A stretch of 64,000 nt of DNA from Planctomycetales bacterium. Lineage in GTDB: Bacteria; Planctomycetota; Planctomycetia; Planctomycetales; Planctomycetaceae. This document shows, one piece after another, positions 1 to 9,117 of the stretch. Where the stretch lies: NCBI GenBank assembly GCA_028285345.1, contig JANQPT010000014.1:558001-622000 (forward strand), in the 5' to 3' direction. The notes under the pieces are model-generated. The model was not told the DNA's origin. It worked only from the letters and a program-made list of their open reading frames with translations, and did not search any database. Positions within the stretch are counted from its first letter, which is position 1. The number at the start of each line of letters is the position of its first letter. The translations under genes and the position numbers were made by a program.

Positions 1-217
1 CGCTTAGGAATCGTAGAAACCCGCTCAAAAACAGTCCATCTCGAAATGAGTTCAGAAGTCCGATCTTCATCCGACGTTCACATTTTGTGCTGCATCTCGC
101 GACAGCTCCCACCTACGAAAATCGCCGTTTCCGCAGAGGGTGCAAATCGATACACTCCGGCCCCCAGCACGTTGATGACCAGAACAAGTTGCGCGAAGAT
201 CGAGTTTTGAGACAAAC

Positions 218-1555
218 ATGGACGAGACGCAGAGCGATCAGGATGTCGTAATCATTGGGGCCGGACCGGCGGGAAGCACAGCGGCGACGATCCTCGCGCA
301 GGCGGGCCGGAAGGTGGTGGTGCTGGAAAAGGATCATTTCCCCAGGTTTCACATCGGGGAATCGCTGTTGCCCGCTACGGTCAGCATCTTCGAGCGGCTG
401 GGCGTGCACGAACAGATTCGTGCGGCGTTTATCCGTAAGCCGGGGGGCAAATGGCTGTACGGGTCGGTTGAAGTTCTCGGCGATTTCGACAAGTCGGACC
501 GTCGCTCGACGTTCAAAGGTCATCCGTATTCCTATTTGGTCGAAAGGTCGCTGTTCGATCAGATTCTTAGCGACCGGGCCTCCGCATGCGGCGCCGACGT
601 CCGTTTTGGCTGCGAAGTGATTGAAGTCGTGATGGAAAACGGCCGAGTGTGCGGTGTCAAATACCGCGACGACGACGGGCAAATCTCGCAACTCACAGCG
701 AACCTCGTGCTGGATGCTTCCGGCTTGCGGGCGTTGATTCCCGCGAAGTTCGGGCTGCGTGAAATTACCCAGCCGCAGCGGATGGGAATCTACGCCCAAT
801 ATTCGGCGCGACCGACGCGCGACGACGTCCAGACGGGCTGGTTTGTCGGTCAGATGTTCTACGACGGCTGGACCTGGCTGTTGCGGCTGCCGGACGACCG
901 CTTCTCGGTCGGTATGGTGCTCGCTGTCGATCGTTTTCGCCAAACGGGACTGTCACCGACGCAGTTGCTCGAACGAATGGTCGACGAAAACGAACTGCTC
1001 AACCACGGCATGACAGCGGACCGCCAGCGGACCTCGGACGTGTGCGTCACCGGCAACATGGGCAGCACCTCGAAAGAGCTAGCCGGGCCGGGTTGGGTGG
1101 CAGTGGGGGACGCTGCCTACTTCATCGATCCCTGCTATTCGTCCGGCGTGCACTTGGCGATGAAGTCGGCCGAGATGGTGGCCGACATCGTGCTCGAACA
1201 GCCCTCTGCAACAAAGCTCTGCCCGGAATCCTTCGACGCCTATCAGCAGGAAATGCGGCGTCACGAGGAATCGGTGCAACATATGGTCGACGCGTTTTAC
1301 ATCGCCAGTCGCAACACGTCGGTGCAGAAGATGGTCACTTCGCTGCAAGGCGGTTATCTCAACCGCCGCTTCGTCACATTTGCCGGCGGCGACTTTCTAA
1401 AAAACGCCCGCATGATCCGCCGCGTGCACCAGTTGTCAAATCTCGTGGCTCGGTGGTTCGGGAATAACGACGACAAAAGCCCGCAAAACTCGCCGGAGTA
1501 CTTGATTGAAGTGCCGACGTTGAAAGTCCCCGAGCAGCGGAAAAAAGCGGCGTGA
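218..1555 (+). CDS. FAD-dependent oxidoreductase, flavin halogenase-like
   Basis: This 445-residue flavoprotein belongs to the PHBH-fold superfamily that includes FADH2-dependent halogenases and geranylgeranyl reductases. The FAD-binding dinucleotide motif GAGPAGS is at residues 14-20, the HFPRFHIGESLLP segment typical of halogenase-like members is at about 40-52, and the second FAD motif GDAAYFIDPCYSSG is near 297. An FxxKxG element (FIRKPGG, K74) resembles the stretch carrying the catalytic lysine of CmlS-type halogenases, and GWTWLLRLP recalls the WxWxIP signature in altered form. Substrate and true halogenase activity cannot be read from sequence; it could equally be a monooxygenase or reductase. 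No carrier protein, flavin reductase or other biosynthetic gene lies beside it. It converges on the next gene with 15 bases between the stops. Confidence 0.85.
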   Translation: MDETQSDQDVVIIGAGPAGSTAATILAQAGRKVVVLEKDHFPRFHIGESLLPATVSIFERLGVHEQIRAAFIRKPGGKWLYGSVEVLGDFDKSDRRSTFKGHPYSYLVERSLFDQILSDRASACGADVRFGCEVIEVVMENGRVCGVKYRDDDGQISQLTANLVLDASGLRALIPAKFGLREITQPQRMGIYAQYSARPTRDDVQTGWFVGQMFYDGWTWLLRLPDDRFSVGMVLAVDRFRQTGLSPTQLLERMVDENELLNHGMTADRQRTSDVCVTGNMGSTSKELAGPGWVAVGDAAYFIDPCYSSGVHLAMKSAEMVADIVLEQPSATKLCPESFDAYQQEMRRHEESVQHMVDAFYIASRNTSVQKMVTSLQGGYLNRRFVTFAGGDFLKNARMIRRVHQLSNLVARWFGNNDDKSPQNSPEYLIEVPTLKVPEQRKKAA

Positions 1556-1570
1556 ATGCTTGTTACTGAG

Positions 1571-2758
1571 TTACTTCTTCACGTCCTCTCCCCTCGCTGA
1601 CTTGTCGGCCCGAAGTCCCCTCAAAACTCCGGCGGCAAAATGGACGCGCTCCAGCGGTGTTTTGATCCGTCGATAGTATTTTTCTGCGTCGTCAAGCCGG
1701 GACAGATAGGTGTACGTCGCACCGACGGCCTGCAAATTCACATGATATCCGAGCTTAAAAGACGAGTCTTCTGTTTCGAGCGATTTCATCAACGAATTGA
1801 GATCCTCCTCGAAGCCCAGTCGAATCAACAGATGCACCAACACCGGGCTGCCAAAAATATCAGAAGCACCGAGCCATTCGCTCTCGTTGGCCTTGCGGGC
1901 AGCCAGGATCATCTCTCTTGCCTCCTCACGCCGTCCGGCTTCAGCCAGCGCGACGGCCAAAATTGTGCGGGTCGTCGCTAGCTCCAATGGAATCCCCTGT
2001 TCACTTAGCGCCGCCTCAATGTGCCTGTTCAGTGCTGCTTGGTCGTTGCGTTGGGCGGCGATGATGGCCTGAATCGCTTCACGCTGCCGTTCCGTTCCAG
2101 AAAACGCCAACATCGTGCCAATTTGTTCACGAAGAAACCGCGATGGAATCTCGCGCGCCGGATCCGCTTTAGCTGTCTTGATCTGTTTTCGTATCTCCGC
2201 TCTGCGCTCTTCGTTGGCCATCGAGTCGACAGTTGCCTGCGCCGCGGGGATATTACCGGCGATTGCCTGCGCCTTTGCTATCCAGCCCAGTGTCCGATCA
2301 CGCACAGTTGCGTTCGTAATCTCCTTTAGTATCGAAATCGCGTCTTCGACTTCTCCGCGCTGCGCTTGACGTAGCGCAATCATACTGTAGATCACCTGCC
2401 TGCCGTATCCCGGTTCAACCTCTCTGGCCGTCGCAAGTGCCTCCTTGAGTTGGTCGTAATTCGACTGAATGCTTGCAATTGCCATTCGTGCAGCAACCTG
2501 ATCGCGATGAGTGGAAATCTGTTTGGTGAGTGATTTGGCGAGTTCGAAATCACGAGATTCCGCGACTGCGATCACAACCCGCAGCGCCGCAGAATCACGC
2601 TCTTCCTCGACGACTTTCGACAATTCGGAGTTGACGCGAGTCACCCATCTCCGACGGATCTTCTGGTCCTCTGGGATGTCGGATTCTTCTGCAAAACCGA
2701 TTTCGACTACTACTGAGAGTGTGAGAAGCACGAGCCATGAGCGCTGCAAATTCTTCAT
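1571..2758 (-). CDS. Secreted helical-repeat (TPR-like) protein of unknown function
   Basis: This encodes a 395-residue exported protein. An N-terminal signal peptide (MKNLQRSWLVLLTLSVVV, cleavage likely near GFA-EE) is followed by repeated amphipathic helices of about 35 residues with alanine and leucine spacing (for example AREVEPGYGRQVIYSMIALR and AKAQAIAGNIPAAQATVDS), as in TPR-type solenoids. No catalytic motif is visible. The start is taken at 2758 because GGAG (2765-2768) lies exactly 6 bases before this ATG; an in-frame ATG at 2770 has no such site and would put four residues ahead of the signal peptide. TPR solenoids usually bind other proteins, so a periplasmic scaffold role is an inference. 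It stands alone, convergent with the flavoprotein. Confidence 0.8.
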   Translation of the reverse strand: MKNLQRSWLVLLTLSVVVEIGFAEESDIPEDQKIRRRWVTRVNSELSKVVEEERDSAALRVVIAVAESRDFELAKSLTKQISTHRDQVAARMAIASIQSNYDQLKEALATAREVEPGYGRQVIYSMIALRQAQRGEVEDAISILKEITNATVRDRTLGWIAKAQAIAGNIPAAQATVDSMANEERRAEIRKQIKTAKADPAREIPSRFLREQIGTMLAFSGTERQREAIQAIIAAQRNDQAALNRHIEAALSEQGIPLELATTRTILAVALAEAGRREEAREMILAARKANESEWLGASDIFGSPVLVHLLIRLGFEEDLNSLMKSLETEDSSFKLGYHVNLQAVGATYTYLSRLDDAEKYYRRIKTPLERVHFAAGVLRGLRADKSARGEDVKK

Positions 2759-3184
2759 ATTCAACTCCATTTCGAGAATAGGAAGGATGACGATACTGTA
2801 CTAACGACCGGCGAGTGTCGTCGGTTCACAGAAAACCTTACGCAGTGGCGAATCCGGCAATCTGGAATGATGTGAGTCAGAAAGTCACTTCACGCATCCG
2901 ACTGCCTCGAATCCGTGCGTTCAAGCGCAACCGAACCCGCCGTGCAGTTATCTGGCTCGCCGAGCGATTTGGACTGGCATACTGACGCAGCCTCATGGGC
3001 AAGACAGCAACAACTATACAATCGTTCTGATTGACGATTGCTAAAAAGAAATCGGCGCTGTCTGACTCCAAAGCGTCTATGAGAAGCGCGTTGTGTCGAT
3101 CAAGATCGCTTGAGAGTGCAGGCGACCGTCAATAGGCGAATTGCCAGCCGCCCGCTCAGTCAGGATTCTTCATCGATGCGTTGG
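2759..3184. other. Intergenic region without a recognisable gene
   Basis: This stretch of 426 bases lies upstream of the secreted repeat protein and downstream of the acetyltransferase, both on the minus strand. A 64-codon open frame at 2877-3071 on the minus strand has arginine-rich, low-complexity composition and no ribosome binding site, so I do not call it. No tRNA cloverleaf or strong terminator is visible. The promoter of the 1571-2758 gene should lie near 2770-2860 but I cannot pick boxes with confidence. Confidence 0.4.
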
Positions 3185-3643
3185 TCACGCTGACTCACTG
3201 GAAGAGACCGAAACGGTCGTGGCGACGAGGTCCATTCGCATGTTGTTGACCCATTTGCGGAACCCCTCGCGCTCGTAAAACGGCATCAGTTCCTGTGTGC
3301 ATTGCAGCAAGATTTTATAGCAGCCCAGATTTCGGCAATGCTGAATCAAATACTGTACCAACTCGCGGCCGATGCCTTGGCCGTGCCGCTGCGGGTCAAC
3401 AGCGACGTCTTCGATGTGTCCCACCAGCCCGCCGCTGTGCAGGAATTTCTGCTCGATGAATACCGAAGCGGTCCCCACAATCGTGCCGTCTTGTTCGGCG
3501 ACGTAGGTGTGCAGCCCGGAATTGAGACGACGCTGAAAAACCGGTACGGCCTCTTCAAACGTTAAATTGACCTCTGAGAGCGCCGAAAGCGCTTCCAAGA
3601 AACCCCGATTGAGGTCGGGGGCGACCATCTGACGGATTCGCAT
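3185..3643 (-). CDS. GNAT N-acetyltransferase, GNA1-like
   Basis: This 152-residue GNAT-family acetyltransferase has the acetyl-CoA pyrophosphate-binding motif A in VDPQRHGQGIGRELV. The surrounding segments GHIEDVAVD, GCYKILLQC and FYEREGF match, in order, the signature of eukaryotic-type glucosamine-6-phosphate N-acetyltransferase (GNA1). GNA1 makes N-acetylglucosamine-6-phosphate for UDP-GlcNAc synthesis, whereas most bacteria use GlmU with GlcN-1-P. Substrate is inferred from this resemblance only. The start at ATG 3643 is preceded by GGGGA 6-7 bases upstream; an in-frame GTG at 3670 would add nine residues without a better site. GlmS, which makes glucosamine-6-phosphate, lies elsewhere in this window (27497-29359). 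Confidence 0.82.
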   Translation of the reverse strand: MRIRQMVAPDLNRGFLEALSALSEVNLTFEEAVPVFQRRLNSGLHTYVAEQDGTIVGTASVFIEQKFLHSGGLVGHIEDVAVDPQRHGQGIGRELVQYLIQHCRNLGCYKILLQCTQELMPFYEREGFRKWVNNMRMDLVATTVSVSSSESA

Positions 3644-4554
3644 CGGATTCCCCGTGAAGTGCAGCCGCACGAACCGCGGCGCAATGTGTGCGGTTCGCTG
3701 CCTGTGAATTGAGACCTTTTGAGATCGCCGCCCGCCGGGGCGGTCCGGAACTACCCTTAATTATGTCTCATCATCGGCCCTGGCGGGGTTGGGACTTTCC
3801 CCAATGGGATAGGGGTACGGGGAATTGTGTCTCAGCCAGACGATAAGCATCGGGGATGGGATTTCGGCGTCATTTCTCCCACTCCCGATCGTGTCGGACC
3901 ATGAAAGCCATAACGGCAAATAGGACCCAGCTCACTGAAAGCGTCGCGCAGATGGTCACACGGCTGGACCAATCCAGATCGCGAGCACGTCTCATAAATA
4001 CAACGCAGCAGAACAAATATCCGACTGCGTAAATGGATAGAGCGAACAGCATCCAGGCAGCCTTGTCTGAGAGTTACTTTCACTGTAGCCATGTCGAGAT
4101 TCGAATGCAAATCCTGTTCGGACTAAAGTGGTGTCTTTGGCAAAGTGAACTCGAATTGCAGCCAGCACGGCTGCCTGATTGCTGCTCGAGTCTGATTTGA
4201 AACCCCGCCAAATCGCGGTTGTTTCGCTAAGCCAAAACCCGAAATTGAGACACGGATAGCGCGGCCGATGCGAATTGAGTCGTCGGACGCGACCGTCCGC
4301 GGATCTTCTAGAATCCGTGTGCGATTCGTGCTACTGACGTTTCAAACCTTCGTTGGTTGCGCAAGTTTTCTAATGATCAAACGACACGATATACAGAGGG
4401 AAACGGAGATGGTGCGTGTTTCGGAGCAGCACGTCGCCCACGACCGCAAGCGGTCGGCTTGGATTTCATTAAAATCCGTGTTTTATCCGTGTGAATCCGT
4501 GGCTAAGTCCTTCGCCGGACTTGCTTGCGGCGCCATTGTGCCATGATCGCGGGG
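3644..4554. other. Long gene-poor region with TGTCTCA motifs and one possible small ORF
   Basis: About 910 bases separate the acetyltransferase from the chain-length gene. Apart from the doubtful 60-codon frame at 3870-4052 I see no gene. The motif TGTCTCA or its complement TGAGACA occurs at about 3763, 3827 and 4246 in AT-richer contexts (AATTATGTCTCAT, GAATTGTGTCTCAG, GAAATTGAGACACGG), suggesting remnants of a dispersed repeat. Near 4470-4503 the phrase ATCCGTGTGAATCCGTGGCT resembles the dispersed CACGAAT-type element annotated near 8.6 and 10.5 kb. The region looks like decayed intergenic DNA. Confidence 0.4.
3870..4052 (-). CDS. Possible small two-segment membrane protein
   Basis: This 60-codon frame encodes a protein with two clear hydrophobic segments (LFALSIYAVGYLFCCVVFM and ICATLSVSWVLFAVMAFMV) separated by a short charged loop, ending in a charged tail (RHDREWEK). 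The open frame continues eight codons upstream of the ATG as LSDKAAWM before a TAA, and that stretch also looks protein-like, so the true N-terminus may have been cut off by a stop or frameshift. No Shine-Dalgarno site precedes the ATG. It could be a real small membrane protein or the remnant of a longer gene. Function unknown. Confidence 0.35.
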   Translation of the reverse strand: MLFALSIYAVGYLFCCVVFMRRARDLDWSSRVTICATLSVSWVLFAVMAFMVRHDREWEK

Positions 4555-5967
4555 TCACAGACGTTTCTTCGGTGCACATAACACCGTCACCACAAACACC
4601 AGTAGAAACGTCACACCCCCGAACAGCCCACATCTGGGGTAAAGCTGACCCAAGTCTTTTAGCTGCGGTAATTCGGCTTCCGCCTGCAGCTTGATTCGGT
4701 CAGGCGCATCCAATTCAACTTTCAGTTTTTGGACGCGATCTTTCACCTGATCCACCTCCGCAATCAGTCGATCCTTTTCGCGGACCAGACTGTCCAACTC
4801 AAAAGAATCGATTCTTTCCATTTTGCGTATCGCACCCGCTTTCTCCAATCGCTTTTGGTATTCGGCGACCACCAATTCGAGATTCTTAATGCGTTCGGCG
4901 GTCGTCAGGTTGCCGTTCGCCTGCTGCCGACTTTGAAATTGCTTCAACGATTCTTTCAGCAATGGCTGCACGTCTTGTTTCATGACCTTTAACTTTTCTT
5001 CCAGACTCGCCAGGTCCTGTTCTGATTTGGCCAGTTGCGGTGCGTCACTGTTGTCGTCGTCTGTGTTCAGCGCCTCAATGTCTTTGCGCAATCGTTCAGC
5101 CTGCAATTCAACTTTGGTAATCTCAAGCAGTGGTTTCAACAGGTTATCAATCAATTCGGCCGTTTGTTCGTCCGTTTCGAGAGGTGAGTCGACGGCGACT
5201 TGATGTTCGATCTTCAGATTCTCCAACTCGAAACGACGTTGGATATACTCTTTCCGCAATTGTTCGATGATCTCGATCTCTGTCCGTTCCTTGCGGCTCA
5301 AGTTCTCGACGTCGTCCGCGCCCAGCCTTTCGGCAAGCCGTTTGACTTGTGTTCGCAGTTCCTTGATGTCGCTTTCCTTATCGATGACCAATGAGTCCAA
5401 TGTGGCAATACGTCCTCGGAGCGCGGCCTTGTCTTCATCGGCGATGTCACGGATATAAACTTGCGTGATCGCATTTACGATCTCTGCCAACTGGGCCGGA
5501 TCTCCACTGTGTTCCATGCGAATCTGAAAAAACTCTTCCTGAAGACCATCCACTGAAAGCTTCGTCAGCAGCCAATCGATCTTCGTCATATCCAACTGAG
5601 ATCTGAGCAGTGGCAGATCGTCGATCGTCTTGTATCCCTGCCTCTTTAGATGCTCATTCTTGACCGGTTCGTTCAAGGCCGTGTCCAAGACCAGCCTTGA
5701 AATCGCCTTGTACATTTGCGTCTTTTTGAACGTTTCAAAGTCTTGATATCCGGATTGGACGGTGTCCAATAACTTGGGCGGCGTCGATTGAATGTAAATT
5801 GTCGACTCGGCGACATAGTTCGGAGGCAACCGCAAATAGGCTGCGGCAGCGGCGGCGATGCCGCACATCAGTCCCAGCGACAATGCCAATCCCCAACGAC
5901 GCCGGTAGCGCGGGGGAGCATCGGAACTTGATTGCGGATCGGACTCATGAGTGTGATCGGTCGACAT
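4555..5967 (-). CDS. Wzz/GumC-like polysaccharide chain-length determinant protein
   Basis: This 470-residue inner-membrane protein has the architecture of polysaccharide co-polymerases. A basic, Ser-rich cytoplasmic N-terminus is followed by a membrane segment (LALSLGLMCGIAAAAAAYL), a periplasmic Wzz-type domain beginning with LPPNYVAESTIYIQ, roughly 250 residues of coiled coil (heptads in ATLDSLVIDKESDIKELR and later), and a C-terminal membrane segment (FGGVTFLLVFVVTVL) ending in a basic tail. Family members set polymer length in Wzy-dependent export; some carry a C-terminal tyrosine kinase, absent here. No other polysaccharide gene is adjacent. Start ATG 5967 has AGGGGA 7 bases upstream; an in-frame ATG at 5988 is the alternative. 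Confidence 0.8.
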   Translation of the reverse strand: MSTDHTHESDPQSSSDAPPRYRRRWGLALSLGLMCGIAAAAAAYLRLPPNYVAESTIYIQSTPPKLLDTVQSGYQDFETFKKTQMYKAISRLVLDTALNEPVKNEHLKRQGYKTIDDLPLLRSQLDMTKIDWLLTKLSVDGLQEEFFQIRMEHSGDPAQLAEIVNAITQVYIRDIADEDKAALRGRIATLDSLVIDKESDIKELRTQVKRLAERLGADDVENLSRKERTEIEIIEQLRKEYIQRRFELENLKIEHQVAVDSPLETDEQTAELIDNLLKPLLEITKVELQAERLRKDIEALNTDDDNSDAPQLAKSEQDLASLEEKLKVMKQDVQPLLKESLKQFQSRQQANGNLTTAERIKNLELVVAEYQKRLEKAGAIRKMERIDSFELDSLVREKDRLIAEVDQVKDRVQKLKVELDAPDRIKLQAEAELPQLKDLGQLYPRCGLFGGVTFLLVFVVTVLCAPKKRL

Positions 5968-6232
5968 GGCAGGATCCCCTTGTGGCATACGTGTGGCCGC
6001 TATGAAGACAACCGGAGCGGCGACGGCTTGTGGTCGAGAATTTCCCGAAAGTTATCGGTGAGTGCATTGTCGTCGCTTAGGATTCGGGGCGCTCCCGTGT
6101 CGATGAACCATCGAAAAACTAAGTCGTGACGTGCCCCCAGTGTAACATGGCCGCCGTCAGTCAAATCAAATGAATTCTTGCCGTTTTCGGCAGGTGGTTG
6201 AAAATCGTTGCCGAAGCTATGATTCCCTCAAA

Positions 6233-6724
6233 ATGTCGGTTCAAAGCAGGAATTTCGAATTGGCGGCGCTAGTGGACAAGATCGTTTCCGGAGGCCAAAC
6301 CGGCGTCGACCGGGCAGCACTCGATGTCGCGCTGATTGTCGGCATCCCCTGCGGCGGGTGGTGCCCCCGCGGCCGCAAAGCGGAGGACGGACCGCTTCCC
6401 CCGCACTATCCGCTCACAGAAACCGAGTCCGACGACTATGCCGTTCGCACACAATGGAACGTGAGGGACAGCGACGGCACCATGATCCTCTCCCCCTGGC
6501 CGCTGACCGGCGGCACGTTATTGACCCAGCGAATCGCCGAGCGAACCGGCCGGCCCTGGACCGCCGTCGATCCGCACGACATCAACGACGTCGCCTTGGT
6601 TGCGGATTGGCTGGCGGCGAATAAAATTCGCGTTATTAACATCGCCGGACCCCGCGAGAGCCAACAACCCGGCATCTACAGCGCCGCCGTGACATTCTTG
6701 AGCCAATTATTCGGCGGCGGATGA
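6233..6724 (+). CDS. YpsA-like / putative molybdenum carrier family protein
   Basis: This is a Rossmann-like protein of about 163 residues in the family annotated 'putative molybdenum carrier' (circularly permuted YpsA/DprA-LOG superfamily). Hallmarks are the start VDKIVSGGQTGVDRAALDVA, the GGWCPRGRKAEDG loop that binds a nucleotide or phosphate ligand, the segment MILSPWPLTGGT, and the end segment INIAGPRESQQPGIY. The biological ligand is not established for the family and the molybdenum link comes from one related protein. The start is uncertain: ATG 6233 fits the usual length, but no good ribosome site is visible and an upstream in-frame ATG at 6170 would add 21 unconserved-looking residues. 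It stands just before ettA on the same strand. Confidence 0.75.
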   Translation: MSVQSRNFELAALVDKIVSGGQTGVDRAALDVALIVGIPCGGWCPRGRKAEDGPLPPHYPLTETESDDYAVRTQWNVRDSDGTMILSPWPLTGGTLLTQRIAERTGRPWTAVDPHDINDVALVADWLAANKIRVINIAGPRESQQPGIYSAAVTFLSQLFGGG

Positions 6725-6763
6725 CGGCGATTTCATTGGCATTCGCGATGAACGTTGCCCGAA

Positions 6764-6834
6764 CCCCCGGCGGAGCCGGGGGGTGAGGGATATGCGAACC
6801 CACGTTTCCCGTCAGCCCCCGGCTCTGCCGGGGG
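6764..6834. repeat. Pair of CCCCCGG-N-CCGGGGG palindromic repeats
   Basis: Two GC-rich palindromes lie in the gap before ettA: CCCCCGGCGGAGCCGGGGG (6764-6782) and CCCCCGGCTCTGCCGGGGG (6816-6834). Both can form a 7-8 bp stem and differ only in the asymmetric centre, where the first is in the opposite orientation to the copy at 56789-56807. Flanking bases are partly shared as well (GTCAG before and TTCC after the second). No T-run follows, so they look like interspersed REP-like elements rather than intrinsic terminators. Confidence 0.7.
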
Positions 6835-6868
6835 TTCCAACAACATCACCAATCGGAACAAACACAAA

Positions 6869-8539
6869 ATGGCACAACAATACATCTTCACCATGGAAGG
6901 CGTCACCAAGTTATTCGGCCAGAAGGAGGTCCTACACGACATCTGGCTCTCCTACTTTCCCGGTGCGAAAATCGGCGTCCTCGGCAACAACGGCGCCGGC
7001 AAATCGACGCTGCTCAAAATCATGGCGGGCGAGGACGACGACTTCATGGGCTCCGCCAAACCGGCCAAGGGAGTCTCCGTCGGCTACTTTCCGCAAGAGC
7101 CGCGGCTCGATCCCGACGCGACGGTTGATGAATGCGTGCAAACGGCGGTCGCCTCCTCGCAGGCGATTCTCGACCGCTACAATGACATCAACATGAAGCT
7201 CGGCGAAGATCTTTCGCCCGAAGAGATGGAGGCGGTCCTCGAAGAACAGGCAAAAATCCAAGACCAAATCGACGCGCTCAATCTCTGGGAATTGGACCGC
7301 TTCGTTGAGATGGCGATGGACGCGCTGCGGCTGCCGCCCGGCGATGCGGTCGTGAAAAACCTCTCCGGCGGCGAAAAGCGCCGCGTCGCCCTCTGCCAAT
7401 TGGCCCTCAAAAACCCCGACATGCTGCTGCTCGACGAACCGACGAACCACCTCGACGCCGAATCGGTCGCTTGGCTGGAAGGGTTCTTGCAGCAATTCCC
7501 GGGAACTGTCGTCGCCGTCACACACGACCGCTATTTTCTGGACAACGTCGCCGGCTGGATTTTGGAACTCGATCGCGGACACGGCTTTCCCTACGAGGGC
7601 AACTACTCCGGCTGGCTGGAGCAAAAACAATCCCGGCTCGCCGTCGAAGAAAAACAGGAATCCAAACGTCAAAAGACACTCAAGCAGGAACTCGAATGGG
7701 TCCGCATGTCCCCCAAGGCGCGGGAAACCAAGAACCGCGCCCGGTTGGATCGCTACGAACAGTTGCAGGCCCAAGAGTACGACGCTCGCGAAGACGCAGC
7801 CGACATTCAAATCCCCTCCGGCCCCCCGCTGGGTGATTTGGTCGTTCGAGCCGACGGGGTCGCTAAAGGATTCGGCGACAAATTGCTGTTCGAAAACATG
7901 AACTTCGATCTTCCGCGCGGCGGTATCGTGGGCATCATCGGTCCCAACGGCGCCGGTAAGACGACGCTGTTCAAGATGATTATGGGGCTGGAACAGCCTG
8001 ACAATGGCGAGTTGCGCGTCGGCGAGACGGTCGTCCCCTCTTATGTCGACCAGAGCCGCGAGTCGCTCGACGATGAAAAAACCGTCTATGAAGAGATCTC
8101 CGGCGGCGTTGATCAATTGGTCGTGGGGCACACGAAGATCCACGCCCGCAGCTATGTCGGCCGCTTCAACTTCAAAGGCCCCGACCAGCAAAAACAGGTC
8201 GGCAAACTCTCCGGCGGCGAACGCAACCGCGTGCACTTGGCCAAACTGCTCCGCAGCGGCGGCAACTTGATCCTGCTCGACGAACCGACCAACGACCTCG
8301 ACGTTGATACGCTCCGCGCACTGGAGGAAGGACTCTTAAACTTCGGCGGCTGCGCCGTCGTCATCAGCCACGACCGCTGGTTCCTGGACCGCATCGCCAC
8401 GCACATTCTAGCGTTCGAGGGCGACAGCCAAGTCTACTGGCACGAAGGCAACTACCGCAGTTACGAAGCGAGCCGTAAGGAACGGCTGGGCGAAGAGGAT
8501 CTGCGGCCGAAGCGGATCCGGTATAAGGCGGTGGGGTGA
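6869..8539 (+). CDS. ettA: ABC-F protein EttA (energy-dependent translational throttle)
   Basis: This 556-residue soluble protein has two ATP-binding cassettes and no membrane segment. EttA binds the ribosomal E site and gates the first elongation cycle according to ATP/ADP levels. Each cassette is complete: Walker [10 protein letters not shown] and GPNGAGKTT, signatures LSGGEKRR and LSGGERNR, Walker B with DEPTNHLD and DEPTNDLD, and H-loops VTHDRYF and ISHDRWF. The inter-domain linker carries [17 protein letters not shown], as in EttA. Length is nearly that of E. coli EttA (555). The start MAQQYIFTM matches the family; 38 further in-frame codons upstream are Pro/Gly-rich and derive from the palindromic repeats, so they are excluded. 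Confidence 0.95.
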   Translation: MAQQYIFTMEGVTKLFGQKEVLHDIWLSYFPGAKIGVLGNNGAGKSTLLKIMAGEDDDFMGSAKPAKGVSVGYFPQEPRLDPDATVDECVQTAVASSQAILDRYNDINMKLGEDLSPEEMEAVLEEQAKIQDQIDALNLWELDRFVEMAMDALRLPPGDAVVKNLSGGEKRRVALCQLALKNPDMLLLDEPTNHLDAESVAWLEGFLQQFPGTVVAVTHDRYFLDNVAGWILELDRGHGFPYEGNYSGWLEQKQSRLAVEEKQESKRQKTLKQELEWVRMSPKARETKNRARLDRYEQLQAQEYDAREDAADIQIPSGPPLGDLVVRADGVAKGFGDKLLFENMNFDLPRGGIVGIIGPNGAGKTTLFKMIMGLEQPDNGELRVGETVVPSYVDQSRESLDDEKTVYEEISGGVDQLVVGHTKIHARSYVGRFNFKGPDQQKQVGKLSGGERNRVHLAKLLRSGGNLILLDEPTNDLDVDTLRALEEGLLNFGGCAVVISHDRWFLDRIATHILAFEGDSQVYWHEGNYRSYEASRKERLGEEDLRPKRIRYKAVG

Positions 8540-8550
8540 AGGGTCACGGA

Positions 8551-8581
8551 GTCGTAGGGTGCGTCGCGACGCACCTTCCGG
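8551..8581. repeat. Interspersed repeat with perfect 18-bp palindrome (copy 1)
   Basis: GTCGTAG is followed by the perfect palindrome GGTGCGTCGCGACGCACC (8558-8575) and then TTCCGG. The same 31-base unit, with one base changed, recurs at 10973-11003, and a decayed version starts near 10422. It lies 11 bases after the ettA stop. The palindrome could form a hairpin in RNA, but no T-run follows. Confidence 0.75.
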
Positions 8582-8598
8582 TGACATTAAGTGATCTT

Positions 8599-8662
8599 GC
8601 CACGAATCGCACAAATCCACGCGAATCATCCGCTGCCGTTTTCATTCGTGAGGAATCGTGGC
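8599..8662. repeat. MITE-like element with inverted termini (copy 1)
   Basis: The unit starts GCCACGAATC and ends GAATCGTGGC, so its ends are near-perfect inverted repeats of about 10 bases. The interior contains ATCCGCTGCCGTTTT, which is identical in the second copy (10540-10613). It has no coding capacity. The structure suggests a short non-autonomous mobile element or a dispersed structured repeat. Confidence 0.65.
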
Positions 8663-8727
8663 CATTACAGTTGTTTGCGAGATTCCAAGCCAGTCGGTTG
8701 CGATCTTCTGGGATTGAATGAACCCCC

Positions 8728-9117
8728 TTAGTGCCACACACGCATGATTTCCGTACGAACGTTCTGATACACGGTAGGAGAATACGCTATTGCAGAGGCA
8801 AATACGATCAAAATTGCGAAAACGAATGAAACCCAGCCCAGATAAGGGCGCTTCGTGATGCGTTCGGCGATAAAACAGCAGAACGAAATCACAAAAGCTG
8901 ATGCAGAGACCGTCGCGACGAGAAACACCGTTGTGACGAAGGAGGCGAAGACGACGTGTTTGGAGATTCCCATTGGCCAGCCATTGGCCCAACCTGGTTG
9001 AAATCCCATCCCCACCAAAACCATGATTGACCCACCGCAAACGCAGCAAGAGATCAATAGGATTTGCTTGAGGTCGCTTGGCGAGAGGTTTTTGAACCGA
9101 ATCGGTGAAACGGCCAC
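8728..9117 (-). CDS. Small integral membrane protein, unknown function
   Basis: This 129-residue protein has three predicted membrane segments: ILLISCCVCGGSIMVLVGMG, VVFASFVTTVFLVATVSASA running into FVISFCCFIAE, and LGWVSFVFAILIVFASAIAY. The tail is short and basic. I recognise no family. It starts at GTG 9117, with GAGGG eight bases upstream on the minus strand. It lies between the first MITE-like repeat and a decayed antitoxin gene, in a patch that looks like accessory DNA. Unusual cysteine content in the membrane segments is noted but not interpretable. Confidence 0.65.
   Translation of the reverse strand: MAVSPIRFKNLSPSDLKQILLISCCVCGGSIMVLVGMGFQPGWANGWPMGISKHVVFASFVTTVFLVATVSASAFVISFCCFIAERITKRPYLGWVSFVFAILIVFASAIAYSPTVYQNVRTEIMRVWH

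Noticed and set aside
2877-3071. Small minus-strand gene of 64 codons
   Set aside because: Arginine-rich, no ribosome site, no hydrophobic or domain pattern.
6932-8236. 434-codon open frame antisense to ettA
   Set aside because: It is the GC-driven mirror of a strongly conserved gene; no ribosome site, and its composition is typical of antisense shadow frames.
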